NCBI GenBank assembly: GCA_015064005.1
Contig: SVTA01000012.1
Location: forward strand, 1-34,626
Direction: 5' to 3'
Origin: Oscillospiraceae bacterium
GTDB taxonomy: Bacteria; Bacillota; Clostridia; Oscillospirales; CAG-272
DNA: 34,626 bases
In this document: positions 1 through 6,953 of the stretch, in pieces
Layout: every line of letters begins with the position of its first letter
Position numbering within the stretch: position 1 is the first letter of the stretch
Program-made: the position numbers and the translations under genes
Notes under the pieces: generated by a model
The model's input: the letters and a program-made list of their open reading frames with translations, nothing else
Told to the model about the DNA's origin: nothing
Databases searched by the model: none

Positions 1-1
1 C

Positions 2-1198
2 GGCGGAAACGTTCTGCTCGGCAAGAAGTGCTTCGCTCTTCGTATCGCATCCTACCTCGGCCGCAAGGAAGGCTGGATGGCTGAGCACATGCTCATCCTC
101 GGCGTGAAGTTCCCCAACGGCGAGAAGAAGTATATCACCGCCGCATTCCCCTCTGCTTGCGGTAAGACCAACCTGGCAATGCTCATTCCCCCCAAGGCTC
201 TCAAGGCTGAGGGCTACGAGGTTGAGTGTGTTGGTGACGACATCGCTTGGCTCCGCGTAAATAAGGAGGACGGCAAGCTCTACGCTGTTAACCCCGAGAA
301 CGGTTTCTTCGGCGTTGCTCCCGGCACCAACGAGAAGTCCAACCCCAACGCTCTGCACACCTGCCTGCGTGACACCATCTTCACCAACGTTGTTCACAAC
401 ACCAAGGACAACACCGTTTGGTGGGAGGGCCTGGATAACAATCCTCCCCAGCCCGGTAACGCTATCGACTGGAAGGGCAATCCTTGGGACTGCACCAAGT
501 ATGACAAGAAGGACAAATCCACCTGTGGCGCTCATCCCAACTCCCGCTTCACTGCTCTCGCTAAGAACTGCCCCTGCATTTCTCCCGAGTTTGACAGCCT
601 GAAGGGTGTTCCGGTATCCGCTATCGTATTCGGTGGCCGTCGTGCCAAGACCGCTCCTCTGGTTTACCAGTCCTTCAACTGGCAGCACGGTTCCTTCGTA
701 GGCTCCATTATGGCCTCCGAGACCACCGCAGCAGCAGCCGGTGCCGTTGGCGTGGTTCGCCGCGATCCTATGGCTATGCGTCCCTTTGTTGGCTACAACA
801 TGGGTGACTACTGGCAGCACTGGCTCAACATGGGCAAGATGATCCCCAACGCTCCCAAGATTTTCCACGTGAACTGGTTCCGTACCGATGACGAAGGCCA
901 CTTCATTTGGCCCGGCTTCGGTGACAACCTCCGTGTTCTGCTCTGGATCCTGGCTCGCTGCGAGGATAAGGTCGACGCTGTTGAGACTGCTATCGGCTAC
1001 GTTCCGAAGGCCGAGGACATCAACATCGAGGGTCTTGAGAACGTAACCATCGACACCATCCGCGATCTGCTTTCCGTTGACGTTGAGTCCTGGAAGGCTG
1101 ACGTTCAGAACATCAAGGACTTCTACGCACAGGTAGGCGACGCTGTTCCCGCTACCATGTACGAGGAGCTTGCTGCTCTTGAGAAGAGACTCGGCTAA
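2..1198 (+). CDS. pckG: Phosphoenolpyruvate carboxykinase (GTP), 5' end missing
   Basis: This enzyme interconverts oxaloacetate and PEP with GTP/GDP in the cytoplasm, at the gluconeogenic/anaplerotic node. The reading frame is open from the left edge of the window, so the ATG at 77 is internal and not the start. The 398 residues present are the C-terminal two thirds of a family usually about 600 aa long. The first residues read GGNVLLGKKCFALRIASYLG, a hallmark of the GTP-type enzyme. They are followed by the P-loop FPSACGKTNLAM (about residues 49-60 of the fragment), the metal-binding GDDIAWL, and FGGRR and YQSFNWQHG blocks. These separate it from the ATP-type enzyme (pckA). The stop is followed 10 bp later by a strong terminator. 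Codon use is biased to C/T-ending codons, as expected of a highly expressed gene. Confidence 0.97.
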   Translation, partial: GGNVLLGKKCFALRIASYLGRKEGWMAEHMLILGVKFPNGEKKYITAAFPSACGKTNLAMLIPPKALKAEGYEVECVGDDIAWLRVNKEDGKLYAVNPENGFFGVAPGTNEKSNPNALHTCLRDTIFTNVVHNTKDNTVWWEGLDNNPPQPGNAIDWKGNPWDCTKYDKKDKSTCGAHPNSRFTALAKNCPCISPEFDSLKGVPVSAIVFGGRRAKTAPLVYQSFNWQHGSFVGSIMASETTAAAAGAVGVVRRDPMAMRPFVGYNMGDYWQHWLNMGKMIPNAPKIFHVNWFRTDDEGHFIWPGFGDNLRVLLWILARCEDKVDAVETAIGYVPKAEDINIEGLENVTIDTIRDLLSVDVESWKADVQNIKDFYAQVGDAVPATMYEELAALEKRLG

Positions 1199-1208
1199 TT
1201 CCGATCTC

Positions 1209-1246
1209 AATCAAAAAGAACCGCCCTCGGGCGGTTCTTTTTGATT
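1209..1246. terminator. Bidirectional intrinsic terminator
   Basis: A perfect 18-bp inverted repeat with a 2-nt centre; the core is AGAACCGCCC/GGGCGGTTCT, flanked by A5 and T5 runs. It lies between two convergent genes (pckG ending at 1198 and the RpiB-like gene ending at 1249), and the symmetric A/T tails suit it to terminate both. Confidence 0.93.
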
Positions 1247-1248
1247 GC

Positions 1249-1824
1249 TCATGCCTCCGGCTTTTTCTCCAGCTTCAGCGGATAGTCGCCAAGATGCTCT
1301 ACCTTGAAGCCGTTCTGCTTGTACGCCTCGTAATCAAAGGCCTCCAGCTCATCGATGGCCAGCTTATGGAACTCGTAGAAATTTTTCCACCATTCATATC
1401 CGCTGCCAAGCTCGGCGCCGAGATAAGCGTCGGCAATGTCACAGCCCATGGCAGGCGCCACGTAGAAGGCGCCCATGGCCAGCACGTTGACACCGTTACC
1501 GGTAATAGCGCGCAACGCCGCCGGTACACTCTCCACCACGCCCGCATGAACGTGAGGACACTTGGAGGCGGCGATATGGATGCCCATACCCGTGCCGCAG
1601 AACAGCAGCGCACGCTCGAAATTTCCTTCGGAGATCTGGGCGCCCACGCGCAAGCCAACGCGGTGGAACATATTTTCAGTATCGTTCGGGTCGCTGTCAG
1701 CGGTTACACCCAGATCGGTGATCTTCCACCCCTTTTCCTTCAGGTGGGCTACCACCGCCTCTTTCAACGGGTAGCCCGCAAAATCGGCCCCCACTACCAA
1801 ATACTTTTCCTTAACTGTTTTCAT
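1249..1824 (-). CDS. RpiB/LacA/LacB-family sugar-phosphate isomerase, divergent
   Basis: A 191-aa cytoplasmic protein of the ribose-5-phosphate isomerase B fold. The ATG at 1824 is chosen because a GGGAG site lies 8 nt upstream; an in-frame TTG at 1842 has no such support. The active-site loop FCGTGMGIHIAASK holds the expected catalytic Cys76, and NVLAMG (113-118) matches the family's NVLA(F/L)G. The usual DHAG is DFAG here (Asp14-Phe15), and the usual HNDxN before NVL reads GNGVN (109-113), so the His that opens the sugar ring in classical RpiB is absent. The C-terminus is about 40 aa longer than E. coli RpiB. It is last in the rhamnosidase operon, 14 bp after the hydrolase. The substrate is unknown; an open-chain sugar phosphate fits better than ribose-5-phosphate. 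The family call is firm, the function is not. Confidence 0.85.
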   Translation of the reverse strand: MKTVKEKYLVVGADFAGYPLKEAVVAHLKEKGWKITDLGVTADSDPNDTENMFHRVGLRVGAQISEGNFERALLFCGTGMGIHIAASKCPHVHAGVVESVPAALRAITGNGVNVLAMGAFYVAPAMGCDIADAYLGAELGSGYEWWKNFYEFHKLAIDELEAFDYEAYKQNGFKVEHLGDYPLKLEKKPEA

Positions 1825-1838
1825 GTTTTCTTCTCCCT

Positions 1839-2585
1839 TCAAGAAAATAATTCAGATGCGGCTATCAACCATTTTTCAGCAAACAGCTCCTGGCCCTCGA
1901 CACTCAAGTGTATGCCGTCCGGTTCAAATAGCTCCGGCTGATTTGCCAGCCATCGGTTTGAAATCACCGCAATTTGGTTTTCCTTTGCGATTTTCTGCAA
2001 CACCCTGTTGTAGCTTTGAATGTTTTGATTGCTTTGAGATTTACGGTTCGGCGAAAAGTGCTTTTCAAACCTACTCTCGATCACAGGCGGGATCTCAAAC
2101 AGCAGCACCGCTGCACCGTACGTCCTTGCCCAAGACACCATTTGGCGGAGATTTCGCTCGTACTCGGCTATACCGACGTGATGAAGACCGTCGATCATGA
2201 CGGAATCATTGCTCCCCACCATAATGGAAACCACGTCCGGCCTTTGCCGCTCCGCAAGCATCCTTGCGTCGTGCAGCAGCATAGAGGATACACCACCCGA
2301 TATGGTAGCATCATACGCCTCCAAGCCTGCCGCTCGCGTAACGGAGCTACGGTAACCGAGATTGTCTGAGGAAATGGAATCTCCCAAAAATACCACTTTT
2401 TTGTGTTGCAGCCTCTCGATTTCCAAAGCATATTTTTCCTTTAATCTCTCTACTCGCGCTTTTTGTATGGCTTCAAAATCCTCTAACTCTTCGATAAGCT
2501 CCGCCCGGTCATAAGGCAGCAACCTCTCAAAAATATCTACTGACACCGGAAAATGCCCCACGCTGTTATGTAGATTGAAGCGCAT
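1839..2585 (-). CDS. SGNH/GDSL-family hydrolase (probable carbohydrate esterase)
   Basis: A 248-aa protein with the four SGNH blocks: FLGDSIS with nucleophile Ser70, a Gly in TISGG, the Asn in VGSND, and the Asp-His pair in PDGIHLS near the C-terminus. The ATG at 2585 has an AGGA site about 8 nt upstream (AGGAAGATTTTTTATG); an in-frame GTG at 2603 is less likely. About 60 residues rich in Glu, Arg and Lys precede the catalytic domain and look helical. There is no signal peptide or membrane segment, so it should be cytoplasmic. It lies 25 bp after the rhamnosidase and 14 bp before the isomerase. From this context it may remove acetyl or other acyl groups from imported rhamnosides, but the sequence alone does not fix the substrate. 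Confidence 0.9.
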   Translation of the reverse strand: MRFNLHNSVGHFPVSVDIFERLLPYDRAELIEELEDFEAIQKARVERLKEKYALEIERLQHKKVVFLGDSISSDNLGYRSSVTRAAGLEAYDATISGGVSSMLLHDARMLAERQRPDVVSIMVGSNDSVMIDGLHHVGIAEYERNLRQMVSWARTYGAAVLLFEIPPVIESRFEKHFSPNRKSQSNQNIQSYNRVLQKIAKENQIAVISNRWLANQPELFEPDGIHLSVEGQELFAEKWLIAASELFS

Positions 2586-2610
2586 AAAAAATCTTCCTGA
2601 CACGGCCGAA

Positions 2611-4818
2611 TCACCTCGCTTGACACTTCATTGTAATAGGATCGCACACAAATTCGTTTACCCCGGCAGATAGCGTCTGCCCACGAAAAGTGGCCTTGAT
2701 CCCCTCCGGAACCACGACCTTGTAAACAAATGCTCCCTCCACGTAGCTCCACTCAGCCTCAATGCGCCCTCGAACCGTATCCTCAAAGCCGCGGACAAAC
2801 CCAAGCTCCTTGATAAACACAGGCTTGAGCTCTACCTCCGCAAAGCCGGGTGCCTCCTCCCGAGGTGCGATGCCCAGCAAGGATTTAAAAAACCACCCCA
2901 GCACGTTGGAGAACATATGATGATTGTGCGAGCCCTTGTCCTTACCATCCCAAGTCTCCCAAAGCGTGGTAGCGCCTGCTTCATACCAGGTTTTATAGCC
3001 GGGCTCACTTTCGGTGATGATCTTGTAGGCATACTCGGGATGTCCGCAGGCCGTCAACGCGTCGTAGAGATACTGAATGCCCACCATGCCGCTGGTCAGC
3101 TTGAACTCGTCGCGCACCACTGCATCGACTAACTGTCCTGCAATGATTTCTCTGCTCCGATAGAGGCCGTTTTCAAGCATAATGGCAAGAGCCGTTTGCG
3201 AGGTCACGGTGGCAGCACCGTTTTTATCCAGATAGCGATGTAAAAATTCCTCGGTCAATTCCGACAATCGTGCCGTAAGAGCAGGTGCATCACTTCCAGC
3301 TAACCGATGTGCCAACAGCGTCACCCGTAAAAAGCGGATCAGATAAAAATCACGCACGAATTCCTTTGGCGTCAGCTTGCTGCTACCGCGGCCCAGCCAA
3401 TCGCCCAAAATGAATACGTGATCCTCTTGCTTCTTTTGCCAAAGGAATGCAACGTACCGTTCAAAATAAGGAATGGCTTCTGTCAGCATACTGCTGTCGC
3501 CGGTGTAGACATAGGTGCGGTAAGGCAGCTCAAATAACAAATTGTCACAAACAGGCCCCCAGTTATCTCCCCAACCGTTGGAAGGAACGATACCGGGCAT
3601 CTCGCCGTTTTCCCGCATCTCTACCTTGATATCCTCAAACCATTTTTCGAAAAGGGGCTTGATATCAAAATTGACGAGGATCTGCTCTGCGGTGGCGGCA
3701 GCATCGTTCGTCCAACCGAATTTTTCTCTGGTGGGGCAATCCGTGAGGCACCAGAAAAGGTTTGAATACGTGGAGCGTATACCCGCATTATAAATAAAAT
3801 TGAGAATGGGGTTCCCCGACTGAAACGCTGCCGTGCGTGCCACATCCTGATGGGTAAAATAAGCGCAGATCAATGCAGGATCCGGTGCCTTTGACAATCC
3901 CTCGATCAGCACGTAGCGGAAGCCGTGATAGCAGAATCTCGGTTTGAAGGTATCCACGCCCCCGGAGGCGATCAGCTTATTTAAGTGAAAGGGCGACTCA
4001 GGATAAAAATAGGGCTCGTCCATTTTATTGTATTTTGGTCGCAGATATTCGTCCAGATCCTCGGTATAGCGAAACAAGATTTCACTTCCACGCGGTTCTT
4101 GCAGGGTGATCTCCATATAACCAGAGATCGTCACGCCAAAATCCACCAAATAGCCCTCAGCTGTTTTTTGCACAGCAACGGGTCTGATGCGCTCTGCCTC
4201 CCGCACAGGCTGGCAAGAGATGGGGCGAAGCGCGGCGCCTTCCGGAATCGGTCGACAGTAAACACCATGCCAATCCGCATCGTTATACCCCACAAAAAGC
4301 CAACGATCATCCGCCTTGCGCGCATCGTAATACTCACCGCTACGCAAATGACTGTAAATAATAGGAGAATGCTCACGGCTGGCCTTCCAGCTACCGTCGC
4401 TGTTCAGAACAGTCTTGCCGTTAACCTTTAGAGACAGTAGAAATTGCGGCGCATCTCTCCAAAGGGAGTTCTGGTAATGCCAGACCGTTTTAAAGGACTC
4501 GTTAAAAAAGCCGTTTCCTGCCATTACGCCAATGACATTTTTCCCTTCCCGTAGCAATCCGGTCACATCGTAAGTATTATACCAAAGCAACTTATTATAG
4601 TTGCTAAGGGGAGAGATAAATATATCCTCCGTGATAGAAAGGCCATTGATGTAGTAGCAGGCAAAGCCAGGGCTTTGTACGACAATTTCAGCCCTTTCAA
4701 TCTTTCCCTCAATCACAAACTCCCTGCGAAATAGCGGAATAGGATCGTAAAGCGAAAAGCTTGACGGTTCTTTTTGCGCCTTGATAAATACAGCACCACC
4801 AAATATGTTTTGCAGCAT
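2611..4818 (-). CDS. Alpha-L-rhamnosidase, glycoside hydrolase family 78
   Basis: A 735-aa enzyme that releases terminal alpha-L-rhamnose. Order of parts: an N-terminal beta-sandwich (FACYYINGL, typical of the rhamnosidase N domain), a second beta domain (VDFGVTISGYMEI), the (alpha/alpha)6 catalytic barrel, and a C-terminal beta domain (GFAEVELKPVF). The GH78 signature DCPTREKFGWTND (about 357-369) carries the presumed general-acid Glu near residue 363. GATTLWETWDG (about 615-625) carries the presumed base Glu. The ATG at 4818 is preferred over a GTG at 4827 because a GAGG site sits 8 nt upstream. No signal peptide is seen, so it probably acts inside the cell on imported glycosides. It is first in a three-gene operon, divergent from an AraC regulator. 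GC content is visibly lower than in the housekeeping genes to the right. Confidence 0.95.
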   Translation of the reverse strand: MLQNIFGGAVFIKAQKEPSSFSLYDPIPLFRREFVIEGKIERAEIVVQSPGFACYYINGLSITEDIFISPLSNYNKLLWYNTYDVTGLLREGKNVIGVMAGNGFFNESFKTVWHYQNSLWRDAPQFLLSLKVNGKTVLNSDGSWKASREHSPIIYSHLRSGEYYDARKADDRWLFVGYNDADWHGVYCRPIPEGAALRPISCQPVREAERIRPVAVQKTAEGYLVDFGVTISGYMEITLQEPRGSEILFRYTEDLDEYLRPKYNKMDEPYFYPESPFHLNKLIASGGVDTFKPRFCYHGFRYVLIEGLSKAPDPALICAYFTHQDVARTAAFQSGNPILNFIYNAGIRSTYSNLFWCLTDCPTREKFGWTNDAAATAEQILVNFDIKPLFEKWFEDIKVEMRENGEMPGIVPSNGWGDNWGPVCDNLLFELPYRTYVYTGDSSMLTEAIPYFERYVAFLWQKKQEDHVFILGDWLGRGSSKLTPKEFVRDFYLIRFLRVTLLAHRLAGSDAPALTARLSELTEEFLHRYLDKNGAATVTSQTALAIMLENGLYRSREIIAGQLVDAVVRDEFKLTSGMVGIQYLYDALTACGHPEYAYKIITESEPGYKTWYEAGATTLWETWDGKDKGSHNHHMFSNVLGWFFKSLLGIAPREEAPGFAEVELKPVFIKELGFVRGFEDTVRGRIEAEWSYVEGAFVYKVVVPEGIKATFRGQTLSAGVNEFVCDPITMKCQAR

Positions 4819-4838
4819 AATGATCACCTCTTGCCCTC

Positions 4839-4867
4839 ATTATGACACAAAAATCTTCCGCTGTAAA
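4839..4867 (-). promoter_or_regulatory. Promoter of the rhamnosidase operon
   Basis: On the minus strand TTTACA (4862-4867) and CATAAT (4839-4844) are separated by 17 nt. Transcription would start near 4832, about 14 nt before the ATG at 4818. The slightly imperfect -35 and -10, with an inverted repeat immediately upstream, fit an activator-dependent promoter. Confidence 0.75.
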
Positions 4868-4875
4868 TGTTAAAA

Positions 4876-4901
4876 ATCACATTCTCATATCCAAATGTGA
4901 T
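4876..4901. promoter_or_regulatory. Candidate operator between divergent promoters
   Basis: ATCACATT (4876-4883) and AATGTGAT (4894-4901) form a perfect 8-bp inverted repeat around a 10-nt spacer. A related half-site AATGTTAA lies at 4866-4873, overlapping the -35 of the rhamnosidase promoter. The position upstream of one promoter and 18 bp before the -35 of the other suits the neighbouring AraC-type regulator. AraC proteins often bind direct repeats, so the true register is uncertain. Confidence 0.5.
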
Positions 4902-4919
4902 CTTTTTTTGACAAATTTA

Positions 4920-4948
4920 TTGACAGAAATCTTGAAAAAGGCTATAAT
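4920..4948 (+). promoter_or_regulatory. Consensus promoter of the araC-type regulator
   Basis: TTGACA (4920-4925), a 17-nt spacer and TATAAT (4943-4948) are an exact match to the vegetative sigma factor consensus. The predicted start of transcription, near 4955, is only about 3 nt before the ATG at 4958. Confidence 0.88.
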
Positions 4949-4957
4949 GGACACATT

Positions 4958-5719
4958 ATGATCGTTCAAAGCTTATTATTATCAAATGAATCCTACACTC
5001 ACGCAAAATGGAGATACAAGGACATTACCGTGGGATTTTCAAGACTCTACTACATTATTTCGGGTGAAGCCTACTACGAGGAGGAAGGCCGCAGTTATCC
5101 GTTTAAGGTAGGGTATCTGTATCTCACACCGGTCAAAAAGCCCTTTTCACTTTACGAGAATCCGGAAAGCAAGCTGCTCCACACCTACGCGCACATCATC
5201 ACTGTACCGTCTGTGGATCACTTCATAGAAATCCCCGTAAAAGAAAACACGCCTTTAGGTGATGCCGTTGCACTATGGCGCAAATACGCCGCAAGTGAAA
5301 ACGACGGATTTTTAAAAAGCGTCATTTCCCTGCTGCTTTCCTGTATCGAAAAGGAATTTACCCAAGAGCACATCGCCGCCAGAATGGTCAAAGATCACAT
5401 TGATCAAAAGGATGACTACTCATTCGATATGCGCAGCCTGAGTGCCGTAGTGGGCTACAGTCGGGAGCATATCACTCGCAGTTTTCTTGCCACCTATGGC
5501 ATGACGCCAAAGCAATATTTCAATTTGAAACGTATGAACGCGGCGCTGGAGCGCCTTCTTGCGGGTGACAAGGTGGGAGATGTAGCCGAGGAGCTGTGCT
5601 ATGCCTCCCCCTACTCCTTCAGCAAGGCATTTAAAAACCATTTTGGGATGTCGCCGCAGCATTATCTGCATACGTTGCGCGTGGAGCAAACATCCTCAAG
5701 CACTGCGCCGAAAGCCTAA
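4958..5719 (+). CDS. AraC-family transcriptional regulator
   Basis: A 253-aa DNA-binding protein. The N-terminal half (about residues 20-100) is a cupin-like sensing domain (RLYYIISGEAYY). The C-terminal 100 residues hold two helix-turn-helix motifs (LSAVVGYSREHITRSF and VAEELCYASPYSFSKAFKNH) ending in the family signature FGMSPQHYL. It is transcribed divergently from the rhamnosidase operon and is the obvious candidate to control it, probably as an activator responding to a rhamnose-containing sugar. The ATG at 4958 has no ribosome binding site and sits about 3 nt after the predicted transcription start, so translation may be leaderless. An in-frame GTG at 5030 with AAGGA 7 nt upstream is an alternative start that would trim 24 residues. 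The 3' end overlaps the convergent yitT-like gene by 24 bp. Confidence 0.93.
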   Translation: MIVQSLLLSNESYTHAKWRYKDITVGFSRLYYIISGEAYYEEEGRSYPFKVGYLYLTPVKKPFSLYENPESKLLHTYAHIITVPSVDHFIEIPVKENTPLGDAVALWRKYAASENDGFLKSVISLLLSCIEKEFTQEHIAARMVKDHIDQKDDYSFDMRSLSAVVGYSREHITRSFLATYGMTPKQYFNLKRMNAALERLLAGDKVGDVAEELCYASPYSFSKAFKNHFGMSPQHYLHTLRVEQTSSSTAPKA

Positions 5720-6301
5720 AATAGCCGCCGTCACACGCTCGCACACGAATATTTCGATAACAGACAGCAATACACTATGCAGATTTCCGTAAACAAAAAA
5801 GGAAACCGCCACCACCGCAAGACTGAGCATGGATATGATGCGTTCCACGCCCCGATGGGGCATTTTGCGCTGAATCATAGACCCCATCACGTCCACCCCT
5901 CCGGAGGAAGCACCAATCCGCAGCATCACACCCGTCAAGCCTTGCGCTACGCCGCCGAACAGTGCGGGCAATATACGTTCCCCTTCCGGTACATACTGAT
6001 AAAAAGAAAAGCGATCCAAAAGCATCAGAAACATCGAAAGAAAAATCGTGTACAGTACTGTGTATAGCACGTAACGTTTTGACAGCACACGCCACGCCAC
6101 AGCCAGCAATGGCAAATTGATGGCAAGGTTAAATACACCCGCATTGATGCCTGTTAAGGCTTGTAACATCGTAGAAATACCGTCCACACCACTGGGGGCA
6201 AAATCCGTCGGATACACGAACACGTGCATTCCCAGCGCCACGCAAAAAGCTGTGATCACCGTCAACACGGTAAAAAGCAGTTCCCTTTTGATGATAGCCA
6301 C
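5696..6301 (-). CDS. YitT-family membrane protein lacking the C-terminal DUF2179 domain
   Basis: A 201-aa integral membrane protein with about five hydrophobic segments and the YitT-family core (GMHVFVYPTDFAPSGVDGIS, then RIGASSGGVDVMG). Family members are usually about 280-290 aa, with a soluble DUF2179 domain after the last helix. This one stops just after that helix (SVIEIFVCERV), and its last 24 bp lie inside the 3' end of the convergent AraC gene. The start is a GTG at 6301. A GGAAGG element is only 2 nt away, which is closer than usual, but an in-frame TAA at 6325 leaves no better start. A weak TATACT -10 lies at 6328-6333. YitT proteins are poorly characterised and their substrate is unknown. 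It may be a functional short form or a gene truncated by rearrangement. Confidence 0.82.
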   Translation of the reverse strand: MAIIKRELLFTVLTVITAFCVALGMHVFVYPTDFAPSGVDGISTMLQALTGINAGVFNLAINLPLLAVAWRVLSKRYVLYTVLYTIFLSMFLMLLDRFSFYQYVPEGERILPALFGGVAQGLTGVMLRIGASSGGVDVMGSMIQRKMPHRGVERIISMLSLAVVAVSFFVYGNLHSVLLSVIEIFVCERVTAAILGFRRSA

Positions 6302-6379
6302 CGCCTTCCAAACAAGATCCCGTTATTAGTATATTCCGTGGAAAACGGCTTACACATTTCAAAAGCACGAAAAGCATAG

Positions 6380-6420
6380 AAAAAGAGAGCGTGGACGCTA
6401 AGCGTTCACGCTCTCTTTTT
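6380..6420 (-). terminator. Intrinsic terminator after rplS
   Basis: A 20-bp inverted repeat (core GAGAGCGTG/CACGCTCTC, one mismatched pair) with an A5 start and T5 end, 6 bp beyond the rplS stop. It separates rplS from the yitT-like gene and is nearly symmetric, so it could act in both directions. Confidence 0.9.
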
Positions 6421-6425
6421 GAGAA

Positions 6426-6767
6426 TCAGATCTTCTCCTTAACCTTGGATGCCTTGCCCATACGGTCACGCAGGTAGTAAAGCTTCGCACGGCGAACCTT
6501 ACCCACGCGGGTAATCTCTACCTTAGCAACGTTGGGAGAGTGCACAGGGAAGGTCTTCTCCACACCTACACCGTAGGAAACGCGTCTTACGGTAAAGGTC
6601 TCGGAGATGCCGCCACCGTGCTTAGCGATAACGGTGCCCTCGAAAAGCTGGATTCTCTCCTTGGTGCCCTCAACGATCTTGTTGTGAATGCGCACGGTAT
6701 CACCGATGCGGATCACAGGCACCTCGGTCTTCAACTGCTCGTTTGTAAAAGCCTGAATCAAATTCAT
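6426..6767 (-). CDS. rplS: 50S ribosomal protein L19
   Basis: A 113-aa protein of full family length. L19 lies at the interface between the 30S and 50S subunits. Family landmarks are [37 protein letters not shown], and the C-terminal [16 protein letters not shown]. The ATG at 6767 follows a perfect AGGAGG with 6 nt spacing. In many Firmicutes rplS ends an rpsP-rimM-trmD-rplS operon. Here it stands alone with its own promoter, a structured leader and its own terminator. Confidence 0.98.
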   Translation of the reverse strand: MNLIQAFTNEQLKTEVPVIRIGDTVRIHNKIVEGTKERIQLFEGTVIAKHGGGISETFTVRRVSYGVGVEKTFPVHSPNVAKVEITRVGKVRRAKLYYLRDRMGKASKVKEKI

Positions 6768-6845
6768 GTTTGGCCTCCTTATAAATCCGGATGTTCATGC
6801 AGAGCTTGGCAGCGGACCACCCTTATATTCGTGCGAACGCACACA
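6768..6845 (-). promoter_or_regulatory. Candidate ribosomal protein L19 leader RNA
   Basis: The transcribed 5' region of rplS is about 78 nt. It begins with a short hairpin (GTGCG TT CGCAC), then GGGTG, which can pair with CATCC, enclosing a segment ending GCTCTGCATGAA, and runs directly into the AGGAGG site. The position and the GCTCTGCATGAACATCC block resemble, from memory, the L19 leader (Rfam RF00556) of Firmicutes, a proposed autoregulatory element. I could not run a covariance model. Confidence 0.6.
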
Positions 6846-6851
6846 AAATGA

Positions 6852-6880
6852 ATTATACCATATTCTTTTCCAAAATGCAA
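6852..6880 (-). promoter_or_regulatory. Promoter of rplS
   Basis: Minus-strand TTGCAT (6875-6880), a 17-nt spacer and TATAAT (6852-6857). The predicted start is near 6845. Confidence 0.82.
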
Positions 6881-6905
6881 TAGCTTTTCAAAAACTTTTT
6901 TATGA

Positions 6906-6947
6906 TTTCATCAAAAAAGCGGGAATTTTCCCGCTTTTTTGATGAAA
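6906..6947 (-). terminator. Intrinsic terminator of the NhaC-family transporter gene
   Basis: A perfect 20-bp inverted repeat with a 2-nt centre; the core AAGCGGGAA/TTCCCGCTT continues into a T6 run on the minus strand. It begins 6 bp after the transporter stop codon. Confidence 0.93.
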
Positions 6948-6953
6948 TGAGGC

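Noticed and set aside
1249-5719. A complete rhamnose catabolic operon or defence island
   Set aside because: Only a rhamnosidase, an SGNH hydrolase, an RpiB-like isomerase and AraC are present. There is no kinase, aldolase, transporter, nuclease or toxin motif.
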